The position numbers and the translations under genes were made by a program. From Chryseobacterium gleum (GTDB lineage Bacteria; Bacteroidota; Bacteroidia; Flavobacteriales_D; Sanyastnellaceae): a stretch of DNA of 14,679 nucleotides. The stretch spans positions 1-14,679 of the forward strand of contig CAMCUG010000019.1 of the NCBI GenBank assembly GCA_945878835.1. The letters run 5' to 3'. The notes under the pieces are model-generated. The model was not told the origin of the DNA. It ran no database searches and worked only from the letters and a program-made list of their open reading frames with translations. Shown here piece by piece: positions 1-8,534 of the stretch (positions within the stretch are counted from its first letter, which is position 1; the number at the start of each line of letters is the position of its first letter).

Positions 1-1710
1 CTTCGAACTATCTAACCACGCACTATTGCTTAACCAATGAAGTGTGTACATTCCTGAGCTGAGCGAAGAAATATTTATTTCAATGGTATTGCTTGAAGAA
101 GCGAAGAGAAAAATATTTTCTCTCAAGACTTCTCTGCCTTGCATGTCTATGATGACAATTTCATTCTGATTGTTCGGAATGTAGTTTTCTGGAAATGTGA
201 ATGAGAGATTCACAACATCGGTTGCCGGATTTGGAAAAATGGTGATTGTGTTTTCTAAGCCAACTACAATTTCTTCAACGTTCGCATATTGGCATCCGGG
301 CTCTAGGCAACCCATAGAATCTACTTTGAAAATCCAAGGGGTAGCTAATAGTGGATTAGGATCATTGTAACCTTGGTTGATATAGCCGCAACATACAATT
401 CCGTCACCTGAAGTTAATTTTGCATCTGTTATAAAATGAGATGCAGAAGCGTAAGATTGATTGGGTGGTGGAGAATCATAATACGTATAGTAATGTGACC
501 AAACACTATCCCTTTCCGCATTAATTTTTAAGATTGTCCCAACTCGTTGTTTGAAAACCGGCATTTGTTCGGGATAAATAATTATTACGTTGTCTGAAAC
601 CATTAAATAACCATCATCGCTCGTGTTTAAAGCCAAAGTAAAATCTCCTTGCTGAGTTTGTAAATAATTTTTCTGAGGACCAACTTCAATTAAACTCCCA
701 CTTTCCGCTTGCTGAATAATTGCGGAAAACATATACCCCATAAAAGGTGGATTAACATATTCTTCATTCGTTAATCTGCCCAATAGTAAAATTTCCCCGT
801 TAGATTTTTCGAAGACTTGAGCAGCTTCTCCAGAACATTGCCCACCAAAAACCAATCGTCCTTCCTCATTTCCGTCACTATCTACTTTTAGCACTACAAC
901 ATCACTATTCAAGTACCAACCGTCGCAACATTCACCTATATTTGGTGTATAGCCGGTCAGCCAATAACCATTATCGCTAGACTTAGTAACATTTCTAATA
1001 TTAGCCACCTGATTATACTCCTTGTGCCAAATAATATTACCTAGTGGACCTATTTTCATTAATGAACCGCTGGCCTGTTGATTTGTTTGAACAGAAGACG
1101 AATCTTGATACCAACCAGCTGACATGTAGGTTGAATCTTCAAGATTTTCAATAACTTGACAAAATCCGAATCTATCAGGCCCCTCGTTTATTACAAATTT
1201 CCAAAGCAAATAACCGAATTTATTTATTCCAACGAGATAATTTATTTCTTCGGCAATTTCTCCCCAACCGACGCTTGTTGTATGTATACTGACTATTTCA
1301 TTCAAATGATTAAGACACATTCCTCCGTGACTTGGAGAATAATAATAAAACCAATTCTCATTTAAATCAATGGTGTCGTTATCATACCTATTCCAAAACA
1401 TTACTTCGCCTGAATTATTAGTTTTGTAACTAAAACCTCTTCTGTAATTGCTCGATGAATCTGGATTGCAGAGAATACCCTCACCAAATACTATATATCC
1501 ATCGTAAAAATTTGGTGTAGTATCCACTATAAAAATGTTCGCAAGATAGCCTTGAGCAAGGTAGTTAAAGGGCGGCTCTTGACAACTTACTGGATGAGCT
1601 TGATTGAATGTTGGCCACTGGGAAAAAGTTAATATCTGAATCAGGCAAAAAATGCAAGTGACGGATATTTTTATAATCATAAATTGACGGCAACTGCTTT
1701 TTTTTCTCAT
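1..1710 (-). CDS. T9SS type A sorting domain protein, C-terminus cut by the window edge
   Basis: This is an open frame of 570 codons running off the left edge without a stop. It starts with a basic segment (MRKKSSCRQF) and a hydrophobic stretch ending near L-T-F-S-Q (residues about 11-31), which looks like a Sec signal peptide. The middle (about 40-480) is rich in short beta-strand repeats with D-x-x-G turns and W/Y/G residues, as in propeller-like extracellular proteins, but I recognise no named family there. From about residue 485 a T9SS type A domain follows: I-F-P-N-P-A-T-D, then M-Q-G-R-E-V, then L-S-S-G-M-Y. In this family the protein ends a few residues after the point where the window cuts it. 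It is probably exported and attached to, or released from, the cell surface. Alternative in-frame starts are the ATG at 1728, which abuts the TAA of the upstream gene, and the one at 1680 (M11). I chose 1710 because it gives a normal signal-peptide n-region. It is probably co-transcribed with the beta-helix gene. Confidence 0.85.
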   Translation of the reverse strand, partial: MRKKSSCRQFMIIKISVTCIFCLIQILTFSQWPTFNQAHPVSCQEPPFNYLAQGYLANIFIVDTTPNFYDGYIVFGEGILCNPDSSSNYRRGFSYKTNNSGEVMFWNRYDNDTIDLNENWFYYYSPSHGGMCLNHLNEIVSIHTTSVGWGEIAEEINYLVGINKFGYLLWKFVINEGPDRFGFCQVIENLEDSTYMSAGWYQDSSSVQTNQQASGSLMKIGPLGNIIWHKEYNQVANIRNVTKSSDNGYWLTGYTPNIGECCDGWYLNSDVVVLKVDSDGNEEGRLVFGGQCSGEAAQVFEKSNGEILLLGRLTNEEYVNPPFMGYMFSAIIQQAESGSLIEVGPQKNYLQTQQGDFTLALNTSDDGYLMVSDNVIIIYPEQMPVFKQRVGTILKINAERDSVWSHYYTYYDSPPPNQSYASASHFITDAKLTSGDGIVCCGYINQGYNDPNPLLATPWIFKVDSMGCLEPGCQYANVEEIVVGLENTITIFPNPATDVVNLSFTFPENYIPNNQNEIVIIDMQGREVLRENIFLFASSSNTIEINISSLSSGMYTLHWLSNSAWLDSSK

Positions 1711-1728
1711 GGAATTAAATTCGCTCAT

Positions 1729-4700
1729 TTATTTAATAATTACCAGTTTCATGCTTTCCACTATTTTTTGATAAGCAACTAATTGTAAGACATAAATTCC
1801 AGATTTATAGTTTTCAAGTGTAAGCTCAGATAAGCCCGAGGAATTCGGTTTTAATATTTGAATTAATCTACCCTCAGGATCGAATATTTGAATTTCAGCA
1901 TTGTCTTCCGCTTCTATGGGGTAATGAATCCATGTTTTCTCTTGAGCTGGATTAGGACTTGCACCTAACAATGGAATTTTTTTATTGTTTGAACCGTTAT
2001 TTATATTTAGAGATCTTTGTTGAACGGGAAAATTAGGCTCTGGCTCACTTATGTTTTCGCTTAATTCATTCAAAATCCCCTTTGCAATTCCAAAAGATAA
2101 ATCAACTTCAATTTCTGCAATGCTTTTTAGTACTGCAATTTGAGCTGAATCAGCTAGAATCCACTCTCCTGAAAGGTCATTTTCAATGGTTAGAATATTT
2201 GCTAAACTCGATAGAAGAGGTTGCTCTGAAATTAAAGCAAACGCACCATTGTAATCACCATTTGCTGAAAGATACATCGCACGCTCACGCATATGAACCA
2301 AACTTGGATGATTTTCAATTTGAGCGAGATAAGGACTATGATAAATAACCTGGTCAATTTCCAATGCTGGATCAGAATAGTAATTCATTCCCTCGTGGGC
2401 AAGGGATTGTATTAACTGATCGCGCTGCGTGGCTAAACCGGTTATATTCATTTCTAGTAGTGTTCGTAAACTAGCTCCTGAATCAGCTTGATATAAGAAT
2501 CCCAAAAAGAATTCGTTCAGAATGTTCGCATTTTGAATTTCAACAAGGACTTCTTTCTTCAGCGGACTATTTGCAAGAAACACCTCTGTTAAATGCCAAG
2601 GATTAAGTCGACTAGAATTAACGATTACCTGATGAAGCACTTCATCGCTTAACGGGAAACGCTGCATAAGCAAATTGCGGTAGAATTGACTTTCATGAGG
2701 AAAAGATTCATTTAACACTTCAATTGTATTAAGAGTCTCGTTTTTGTCGACAATCATTTTATAAGAAACCTTTGCAAGATTCAACTCATTATTGATCTCG
2801 GCAATTTGCGTTTCAGTTGCAACAATAACCCCAGGACCAGGACTAACTCCTCCATTTGAAAAATGATTTGGGCAATCTGTTTCACTATAATTTCCATAGG
2901 ATTCTAGAGGAGCCACCGTTAATAATTGAATTCCATTGACATTACTCGTTCCTCCGCAGTCCGGAATTGCATTTTCATCAGTATTACACCAATAAGCGAT
3001 GTGGTAGATATTATTTGCATCACAAACAAAATCTTGCACTGTGGCGGTACAATTGTCTGCGCTAAATCTATTCCCAGCGGGAATGATATTAATATTCGGA
3101 TCGCTATATTCTGTACCTTGATTACCACCTTGCACCCATCGCATGCTTGTATTGCTAGCTCGAAAAATATCTGTTCGTCCATTTGTATAGGTATTACATA
3201 ACAGCTGAAGTCCTGTTTGATCAGATTGCGTATCAGGAGTTGAATCTACATTTTGAACATAGTCAATATTGTTTCCTGTCACATAAGTTCCCAATCGCAT
3301 TTCATCAAAATCGTTGTTTCGAATTTCGTTAGATTCATCACCACTATTATGTACCCAAATACCCATGGCACACGGGTAGGTATCGCTAACATTTGCATCG
3401 TTGGAACCATCAAAAAAATTCTGCTCAACAACATAACCCGTGCTGTTTGAAAGATAAATACCTCGCTCAACAGTATTATTAGATGTGAATCCAGCAGCAT
3501 CTGGTAACGTGAAATTATTTAAATAGATTTGCACGTTGTCCGTATTGTTATTTACAATACCATACAGACAATATTGGAATTCATTTTTCGCACACTTGTA
3601 AAAAGACCTTAAATTATTAAAACCATAACTGTGTATTCCGTAAGTTAGTTTATAGAATGAAGTTGAATTATCTGCTGCACTCATGCTCCAAGGATCGTTA
3701 GAGCCTATTACTTGAAAGCTCGAAGAATAAGAAAATATACCTCTTCCACGATGCAACCAGTCATATGTGCTAATATCTGTTTTGTTCATAAATGAGCAAT
3801 TCCTAAATTGAATTTTATCCACCCGATTTAAATAAACATGATTTTCTGGTGATAAATTGTTGTTATTCAAGTGTTCATCAGTAACAAACGTACACGAATT
3901 GAAGTAGGATTTATTTTGAATGTAATTCACTCCCGATTGGTAATGATATTTTCTAAACATTACATCATTTTGATTATTTTTAAAATCGGTATTTGATGCA
4001 CGAACTATTCCTCCAGCATTATTTGCTACGTTGCCGCCAACGTCAATTCCAATCATTGCATTTTCAATGACAGAGTTAGATAAATTTAAATAACCCTGAT
4101 CACCACCTGAAACAGGCAATTGATCAATGGAGTTAGCAGCATTCGTTGTTCCCAACAAATCAACCCCCGGCCACATTATGTCTTCACAGCTTAAAGAAGT
4201 CCATGTGGTTCCATGTAAATAAACTGAAGCACCTTTCTCAATGATTAAGTCAGCATCTTCATCGAATTCAAAGACCATATTATTGATGGTGGTATGAGAG
4301 CCAGTTGTAAATATCAAATCACTTGTGATTCTGATAGGGGAACTTTGATTTTCAAAAGGGTTGTTTCCGTCTGTCCAAACACCATCATTGGAGCTTGTGA
4401 TTACGGGCACTTGAGGAAAATAGACTTCTGTAAAATCATGACAGCATTCGGCAGCTTCAAGGAAGGTTTGAAGAATTTGTCCATTGCAATTCTGAACTTG
4501 AAGCGAATATTGCAAGCTATTATTTATTCCATTGAAAAAAGAATTCGGGGTAGTTTCGGAGTCCCAAAGAACATCACTCAAAGCCGCATTTGGTGGGTTA
4601 TTAGGGAAACTTATCTTTTTTATCCCTGTTGAAGTAGATGCGTAAATAACTGAATTACCATTCTCATCAGTTTGACCTTCAAGTTCGGAATAAGCGAATT

Positions 4701-5832
4701 CAGTAAGTAATCCAGGAAAAGGATAACTTACGGCGAGACTAGTCATGTCGACTACACCCAATTCGGGGGCATTATTCTTCGTAAACCACAACTTGCTACC
4801 ATCTGGTGAAAATTCAATGCTTGTTACCAAACTGGTTTCATTGTCTTGATTTCCTAAGACAACTAAATTCGAGTTGGAAATATAGCCAGTTGTCGAAAGT
4901 TCACTTATAGAAATGGAGTTACTTGTAGCTTGTTCCGGTGTGTCGCAATCTTTTGTAATTGCTGCTAACCTATAACTCTGTGCTGAAGGAAAAGCTTCTA
5001 CTGCACCATAATAATAGCCTATCCCCCAATGATTATTTGATAGCTCACATGATGCTATCTCGGCAATGTTAGAATCAGTTATATTAAATACCCTTACTCC
5101 ATCATCTCTCCCTGAAAGTATAAGTAATTTATGATTAGAAGACACTTCAATGAGTTCCATCGAATGATAATCCATTTTCAAATCTGTATAGTCCGTTAGC
5201 TGAAGAAACGTATTCTGAAAGAAAGGTATTGCCGCATAATTATAATTCAATGCAAAGAAGTAATTCAAACTGCCATTAAGTTGTATGTTATTGATTGCGC
5301 TACTTACGAGGCAACCAAGTCTATTAGGATCTTCTGGAAAATTCAAGTTTGGAAGAGTAAAATCAAGTATTGAAGCCACAACAAGCATTGTCGTTGATTG
5401 CTGGTATCTAGTCGCCGTGAAAATATAGAACTTATCACAATAGCCAGGAACATTAGTTATAATAATGTCATTGAAGTCTAACGGTAATTGATTTGGATGA
5501 TCAATATCGAAATCTAGTTCATTGAGAAAATCAACTCCTCTCGCAATCACAAACCCTTCGCTATCGTATATATTCCCATCAACAATAAAGAAGAGCAAAT
5601 TACCTTGATTATCAAACTGACAATTTTGACCTTTGTTTGGAATTTGACCTGTGTAATGCAAATTTGTATCTAGCCCTGGCTGCGGAAGATTGGAAGTGGT
5701 GATTCCAGTTTCAGAAAAATGAATCAATTTATTTCCATATATCCACAGAGGACTCTGAGATGAGACAGAAACAACAAATGACACACAAAAAGAAACTGAA
5801 ACAATTAAACGAACAAGTAGCTTAGATTTCAT
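1729..5832 (-). CDS. large parallel beta-helix surface protein with T9SS type A sorting domain
   Basis: This 1367-residue protein opens with a signal peptide (residues 1-26, ending V-S-S-Q). An N-terminal region (about 27-450) begins with an L-W-I-Y-G-N-K motif and contains N-G/D-G-turn beta repeats such as S-P-D-G-S-K-L-W-F-T. It resembles the 'WYFG...' propeller-like N-termini common in Bacteroidota surface proteins. A Cys-Cys pair lies near 462. Residues about 520-980 are an Asn-rich right-handed beta-helix with recurring N-x-F/C-x-F and G-I-Y/G-I-W turns, of the kind seen in carbohydrate-binding or adhesive proteins. Residues about 1004-1270 are unlike the rest: helical, with many Leu/Glu/Asn and no beta repeats. 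The last ~75 residues are a T9SS type A domain (A-S-P-N-P-A-Q, D-P-E-G-R-L, Y-K-S-G-I-Y, ending V-I-I-K). No catalytic residues are recognisable. An adhesin or matrix role is a guess; secretion by T9SS is well supported. Confidence 0.88.
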   Translation of the reverse strand: MKSKLLVRLIVSVSFCVSFVVSVSSQSPLWIYGNKLIHFSETGITTSNLPQPGLDTNLHYTGQIPNKGQNCQFDNQGNLLFFIVDGNIYDSEGFVIARGVDFLNELDFDIDHPNQLPLDFNDIIITNVPGYCDKFYIFTATRYQQSTTMLVVASILDFTLPNLNFPEDPNRLGCLVSSAINNIQLNGSLNYFFALNYNYAAIPFFQNTFLQLTDYTDLKMDYHSMELIEVSSNHKLLILSGRDDGVRVFNITDSNIAEIASCELSNNHWGIGYYYGAVEAFPSAQSYRLAAITKDCDTPEQATSNSISISELSTTGYISNSNLVVLGNQDNETSLVTSIEFSPDGSKLWFTKNNAPELGVVDMTSLAVSYPFPGLLTEFAYSELEGQTDENGNSVIYASTSTGIKKISFPNNPPNAALSDVLWDSETTPNSFFNGINNSLQYSLQVQNCNGQILQTFLEAAECCHDFTEVYFPQVPVITSSNDGVWTDGNNPFENQSSPIRITSDLIFTTGSHTTINNMVFEFDEDADLIIEKGASVYLHGTTWTSLSCEDIMWPGVDLLGTTNAANSIDQLPVSGGDQGYLNLSNSVIENAMIGIDVGGNVANNAGGIVRASNTDFKNNQNDVMFRKYHYQSGVNYIQNKSYFNSCTFVTDEHLNNNNLSPENHVYLNRVDKIQFRNCSFMNKTDISTYDWLHRGRGIFSYSSSFQVIGSNDPWSMSAADNSTSFYKLTYGIHSYGFNNLRSFYKCAKNEFQYCLYGIVNNNTDNVQIYLNNFTLPDAAGFTSNNTVERGIYLSNSTGYVVEQNFFDGSNDANVSDTYPCAMGIWVHNSGDESNEIRNNDFDEMRLGTYVTGNNIDYVQNVDSTPDTQSDQTGLQLLCNTYTNGRTDIFRASNTSMRWVQGGNQGTEYSDPNINIIPAGNRFSADNCTATVQDFVCDANNIYHIAYWCNTDENAIPDCGGTSNVNGIQLLTVAPLESYGNYSETDCPNHFSNGGVSPGPGVIVATETQIAEINNELNLAKVSYKMIVDKNETLNTIEVLNESFPHESQFYRNLLMQRFPLSDEVLHQVIVNSSRLNPWHLTEVFLANSPLKKEVLVEIQNANILNEFFLGFLYQADSGASLRTLLEMNITGLATQRDQLIQSLAHEGMNYYSDPALEIDQVIYHSPYLAQIENHPSLVHMRERAMYLSANGDYNGAFALISEQPLLSSLANILTIENDLSGEWILADSAQIAVLKSIAEIEVDLSFGIAKGILNELSENISEPEPNFPVQQRSLNINNGSNNKKIPLLGASPNPAQEKTWIHYPIEAEDNAEIQIFDPEGRLIQILKPNSSGLSELTLENYKSGIYVLQLVAYQKIVESMKLVIIK

Positions 5833-5925
5833 GACGAAATGTTTAAATTATTATTGAATGCGAGTAAAATAAAATTGATTAAACAACTCGACATCAAAAC
5901 AACTAAACCCTTCCGACAAACACAA

Positions 5926-5941
5926 TACGTGTTATTACCTA
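5926..5941. promoter_or_regulatory. candidate response-regulator site, one mismatch (TACGT-N6-ACCTA)
   Basis: This lies in the 140-base gap between the response regulator gene and the beta-helix gene, 93 bases upstream of the latter's start. It has the same 16-base layout as the two perfect dyads in the 8374-8768 intergenic region (TACGY-N6-RCGTA), with one mismatch in the right half (ACCTA for ACGTA). A role as operator is inference from position and resemblance only. Confidence 0.35.
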
Positions 5942-5972
5942 TATTTTTTGAAGTACGATTAGCATTGCTCCG

Positions 5973-6626
5973 CTACCTCGGAAAAAGCTCGAGAATGTTA
6001 TGCTGAACAGCGAAATTGACCAACTCCGCTTGGTTCTTACATTGCGTTTTCTTACTAATATTTTCACGATGTTTGTTAACTGTGCCAAGAGCAATATTTG
6101 CTTTAACAGCTATTTCTTCCGATTTTAACCCTTGTGCAATTAAACTGGTAATGTACTGTTCGCGAAGGGTAAGAATAAAATGCGTTTTCTTACCTGAAAT
6201 AAACTGCTTGTACTTTTGTTCCGTTAGATGTTTGTTAAACACCATCTTCTTTTTGTGAGCTGAATCAACAGCGCTCTTGATTTCAATGACATTGGCCTCC
6301 TTAGACAAGTATGCGAAAACACCAAGTTTTACCATAAGCTCAATCATGTAATTTCGGGTGTTCATGCTCAGAATAATAGATGAAACATTCGGATATTTTT
6401 GCTTCAACACTTCCAAGGTACTCTCCCCACCTTTCACGGGCATTTGAATATCCATGATAGCCACATCGCAGGGATATTTCTTCAGATAGTTCAGAAAGTC
6501 TGAACCATTGCCGAAAACGCCAATCACTTCAAATCGCTCTTGACGATCTTCGTAAAGCATGTTCCGAAGTCCTTCACGAACAATGGTGTGATCATCAACA
6601 ATAGCAACTTTAATGGGTTGAATCAT
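5973..6626 (-). CDS. NarL/FixJ (LuxR-type) response regulator
   Basis: This 217-residue protein has the standard two-domain plan. The receiver domain (about 4-125) has the acidic pair D11-D12, the phospho-acceptor D59 in M-D-I-Q-M-P, the switch Ser S87 and the conserved K109 in Y-L-S-K-E. The LuxR-type helix-turn-helix (about 150-212) shows L-T-L-R-E at its start and S-E-E-I-A followed by L-G-T-V-N-K-H-R-E-N-I, the recognition-helix signature of this family. It is expected to be a cytoplasmic DNA-binding transcription factor activated by phosphorylation. Its ATG overlaps the TGA of the kinase gene by four bases (ATGA), so translation is probably coupled and the kinase is almost certainly its partner. 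All key receiver residues are present. Candidate targets are the TACGY-N6-RCGTA dyads at 8535 and 8623 and the weaker copy at 5926. Confidence 0.95.
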   Translation of the reverse strand: MIQPIKVAIVDDHTIVREGLRNMLYEDRQERFEVIGVFGNGSDFLNYLKKYPCDVAIMDIQMPVKGGESTLEVLKQKYPNVSSIILSMNTRNYMIELMVKLGVFAYLSKEANVIEIKSAVDSAHKKKMVFNKHLTEQKYKQFISGKKTHFILTLREQYITSLIAQGLKSEEIAVKANIALGTVNKHRENISKKTQCKNQAELVNFAVQHNILELFPR

Positions 6627-7408
6627 TTTTTTGGCAACGGAATTAAAAAGTTAATACTCGTGAGTTTATTGAAAACATGTTCAATGCTAATAACACCTCC
6701 TACTATAAGTATACGATTCAACATAGAACTGCAACCTTTTCCTTGCCCTTTACGCGCCTCTTCCATAAACTCATCCTGTGAAAAATGTGAACCGTCGTGC
6801 GTAAGGGAGATGCTTAATTTTTTATTTTCAATTTGAATCATGCATTCCATTTTTTCCGGACACGAATGATTTACAATATTATTCAAAGCTTCGCTAACCG
6901 CTCGGTATATGCTCAATTCATCGAGCAAATTAAATGAAATTTTGTCTTCAATTTCTGAATGGAAATCAACTTGCAATCTTTCAGAAGCCAAGTCCATGAA
7001 ATTACTTTCAATCGATTTCAGCAAACCAAATTTCTTAATTTGAGAGGGGAATATGAGGCTGGAGTAATTTCGAATATCTGCGGACAAATCAAAGACTTTT
7101 TCTGTTATACTCTCCAGTTGAATCCGTGTGAATGAATAAGATTCCTGTTCATTTCCAATGGGTTGTATTTGCCTCAATATAATTCCCAACTGCGGACCGA
7201 AATCGTCATGTAAATTCTCAGAGAGAACCTCGCGCTCTTTCTCTTGCGCTTCAACTATGGCGCGTTGCATAGTTGCTTGGAATTCGGTTTGCATTTTAAT
7301 TTTGGAAATATACAATTTCGCGAGTATCCAAATAACAACAACCAAAAGGATGCTTATCAAAAATGAAAAGATCGAAGCAAAGACGTAAATCTCATTTACT
7401 TGTATCAT
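6623..7408 (-). CDS. minimal HisKA_3-type sensor histidine kinase
   Basis: This is a 261-residue kinase of the NarX/DesK-like HPK7 type. One transmembrane helix (about 8-34) is followed by a short helical linker and the dimerisation and phosphorylation segment E-K-E-R-E-V-L-S-E-N-L-H-D-D-F-G, with phospho-acceptor H67. The L-I-F-P motif near 118-121 is typical between HisKA_3 and the ATPase. The ATPase N-box is S-E-A-L-N-N-I-V-N-H (E173, N177). The G1 box is degenerate (D205-G-S-H-F instead of D-x-G-x-G). The second glycine stretch is G-K-G-C-S-S-M-L-N-R (about 223-232). There is no periplasmic, PAS, TPR or other input domain, so sensing probably depends on a partner; the 7TM protein encoded three bases upstream is the best candidate. 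It overlaps the response regulator start by four bases. The family call is secure, and activity is likely despite the odd G1 box. Confidence 0.92.
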   Translation of the reverse strand: MIQVNEIYVFASIFSFLISILLVVVIWILAKLYISKIKMQTEFQATMQRAIVEAQEKEREVLSENLHDDFGPQLGIILRQIQPIGNEQESYSFTRIQLESITEKVFDLSADIRNYSSLIFPSQIKKFGLLKSIESNFMDLASERLQVDFHSEIEDKISFNLLDELSIYRAVSEALNNIVNHSCPEKMECMIQIENKKLSISLTHDGSHFSQDEFMEEARKGQGKGCSSMLNRILIVGGVISIEHVFNKLTSINFLIPLPKK

Positions 7409-7411
7409 AAT

Positions 7412-8053
7412 TCATTTTTTTGCTTGAAAAAAGAAAAAGGTAAATAGAGAATCACGAATGATGTTGCTTCCAATAGCCACTCCTATGCGCATTTGGTGAA
7501 AGTACTCAGGAAACTCTGTCGAATCATCTATGTTCGTGATCATCTCAGGAATCAACATAGATGACATAAAGAAGAAAATTGCAAGTATGGGCCAAACATA
7601 AAAGTCTATTTTCAAAGAACCCATCGAAGTGTTCGATATCAAGATAAAAAGAGTGTGCAATGCGAGCAAACACAAAAACGAACTTGATAATAATTTAACA
7701 TAGTCATTTTGTATTAAAAAACTACTAGATATGCAATAAGTAATTTGGTAAAGGGATAATAAAACACATAATGCAATTAGTATTTTTTTCGATTTATAAG
7801 AGATATGACTGACTCTTGTAAGAATGAATACAGCCAACATTCTTTCTATGATTTGATAGAAATTTGATATGGGATTTGTATTTAATCCCGAATTAGCAAG
7901 CCATAATGAAATTACGTCTGCCGAAAATGAGAAAAAAACAAGAATAGCAATCAATATATTGATTCTATTTTTGCCTAATTTGTTACTATAATAAAAGAAT
8001 ACTAATAAAGGGAAGAAGTGAAAAGCAACTGCAGAATAAACTATAATGCTCAT
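7412..8053 (-). CDS. seven-helix integral membrane protein, putative sensory partner of the kinase
   Basis: This 213-residue, highly hydrophobic protein has no signal peptide. About seven membrane segments can be seen, near residues 3-23, 31-53, 62-81, 89-114, 118-140, 151-172 and 189-211. Loops are short and there is no soluble domain, so any ligand would have to bind within or beside the membrane bundle. Polar residues inside or next to helices include D46 in S-F-S-A-D-V, the E-R pair near 69-70 and E-M near 170. I do not recognise a named family. Its start overlaps the stop of the preceding small gene by one base (TAATG), and its stop is three bases from the kinase start, so all are likely made together. 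By analogy with separate 7TM input modules, it may sense for the minimal kinase; this is inference. A transporter role is less likely given its size and context. Confidence 0.8.
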   Translation of the reverse strand: MSIIVYSAVAFHFFPLLVFFYYSNKLGKNRINILIAILVFFSFSADVISLWLANSGLNTNPISNFYQIIERMLAVFILTRVSHISYKSKKILIALCVLLSLYQITYCISSSFLIQNDYVKLLSSSFLCLLALHTLFILISNTSMGSLKIDFYVWPILAIFFFMSSMLIPEMITNIDDSTEFPEYFHQMRIGVAIGSNIIRDSLFTFFFFQAKK

Positions 8054-8373
8054 TAAATATCTGAGTTTAATGCATTCGGTTTACCACACTCCGGTGGACA
8101 ATTACCTAAATAGTCAACAATAACTCCTTGAGACAAATCATCACCATTAGCATCTATACCAACCAATACGAGTTGTTTCTCCCCTTTGTTGTTCATTGCA
8201 TAGTACAATCGAATTCCCATGCATCCTGTTTGATTCAAAATGGCATTAACTAGATTTTTTCCAACTGCATGCCCAATGGTTTCACCAACGTTAATTGTCG
8301 CGCGGTAGTTCGCGGTCATTTCAGCACCTTGTGCAAGTGTAATTACAGCTCCTTCGTTTCCTGTGAATGTCAT
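8053..8373 (-). CDS. conserved small protein of unknown function, first gene of the signalling operon
   Basis: This 106-residue soluble protein lacks a signal peptide or membrane segment. It begins M-T-F-T-G-N-E-G. A central beta-rich block has G-I-R-L-Y-Y-A-M (about 53-60) and Q-L-V-L-V-G-I-D-A-N-G-D-D (about 67-79). It ends with a C-P-P-E-C-G motif (C92, C96), and a further Cys is at C51. From memory it resembles a group of uncharacterised small Bacteroidota proteins with G-I-R-x-Y-Y, L-V-L-V-G-x-D and a C-terminal C-P-x-x-C-G; I cannot verify this here and know of no function. The two cysteines could bind metal or be redox-active, which is speculation. Its stop overlaps the next gene's start by one base (TAATG), so the membrane protein is probably translated by coupling to it. 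The start at 8373 is the first ATG after the intergenic region and gives a plausible N-terminus. Confidence 0.8.
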   Translation of the reverse strand: MTFTGNEGAVITLAQGAEMTANYRATINVGETIGHAVGKNLVNAILNQTGCMGIRLYYAMNNKGEKQLVLVGIDANGDDLSQGVIVDYLGNCPPECGKPNALNSDI

Positions 8374-8398
8374 GGTAGTTTTGTTTTAATGGTTTCTT

Positions 8399-8406
8399 CA
8401 AAAATA
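8399..8406 (-). promoter_or_regulatory. possible Bacteroidota-type -7 promoter element (TATTTTTG)
   Basis: On the minus strand the sequence TATTTTTG matches the Bacteroidota -7 consensus TAnnTTTG, 25 bases upstream of the 106-residue gene's ATG. A TTG lies at 8423-8421, only 14 bases upstream, which is shorter than the usual spacer to the -33 element. The call is therefore weak. Confidence 0.3.
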
Positions 8407-8534
8407 GGGAAGGAGTTCAACAATAAAAGTTCACTTGTGATTATTTCACTTTAACATGCGAACTGCAATTTCGATTAGCACACTGAAAAACAGCGATTTG
8501 TTTTACAACTAGGGTTCAGGGCATTCCTTAAAAA

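Noticed and set aside
481..495. TACGTATAGTAATGT, partly like the TACGY-N6-RCGTA dyad
   Set aside because: The right half matches poorly and the site is inside the coding region of the left-edge gene, so chance is the better explanation.
2919..3182. Opposite and alternative frames within the beta-helix gene (also 2082-2348, 3253-3500 and 4294-4632)
   Set aside because: The long minus-strand frame has a clear signal peptide, repeats and a sorting domain. These are shadows of it.
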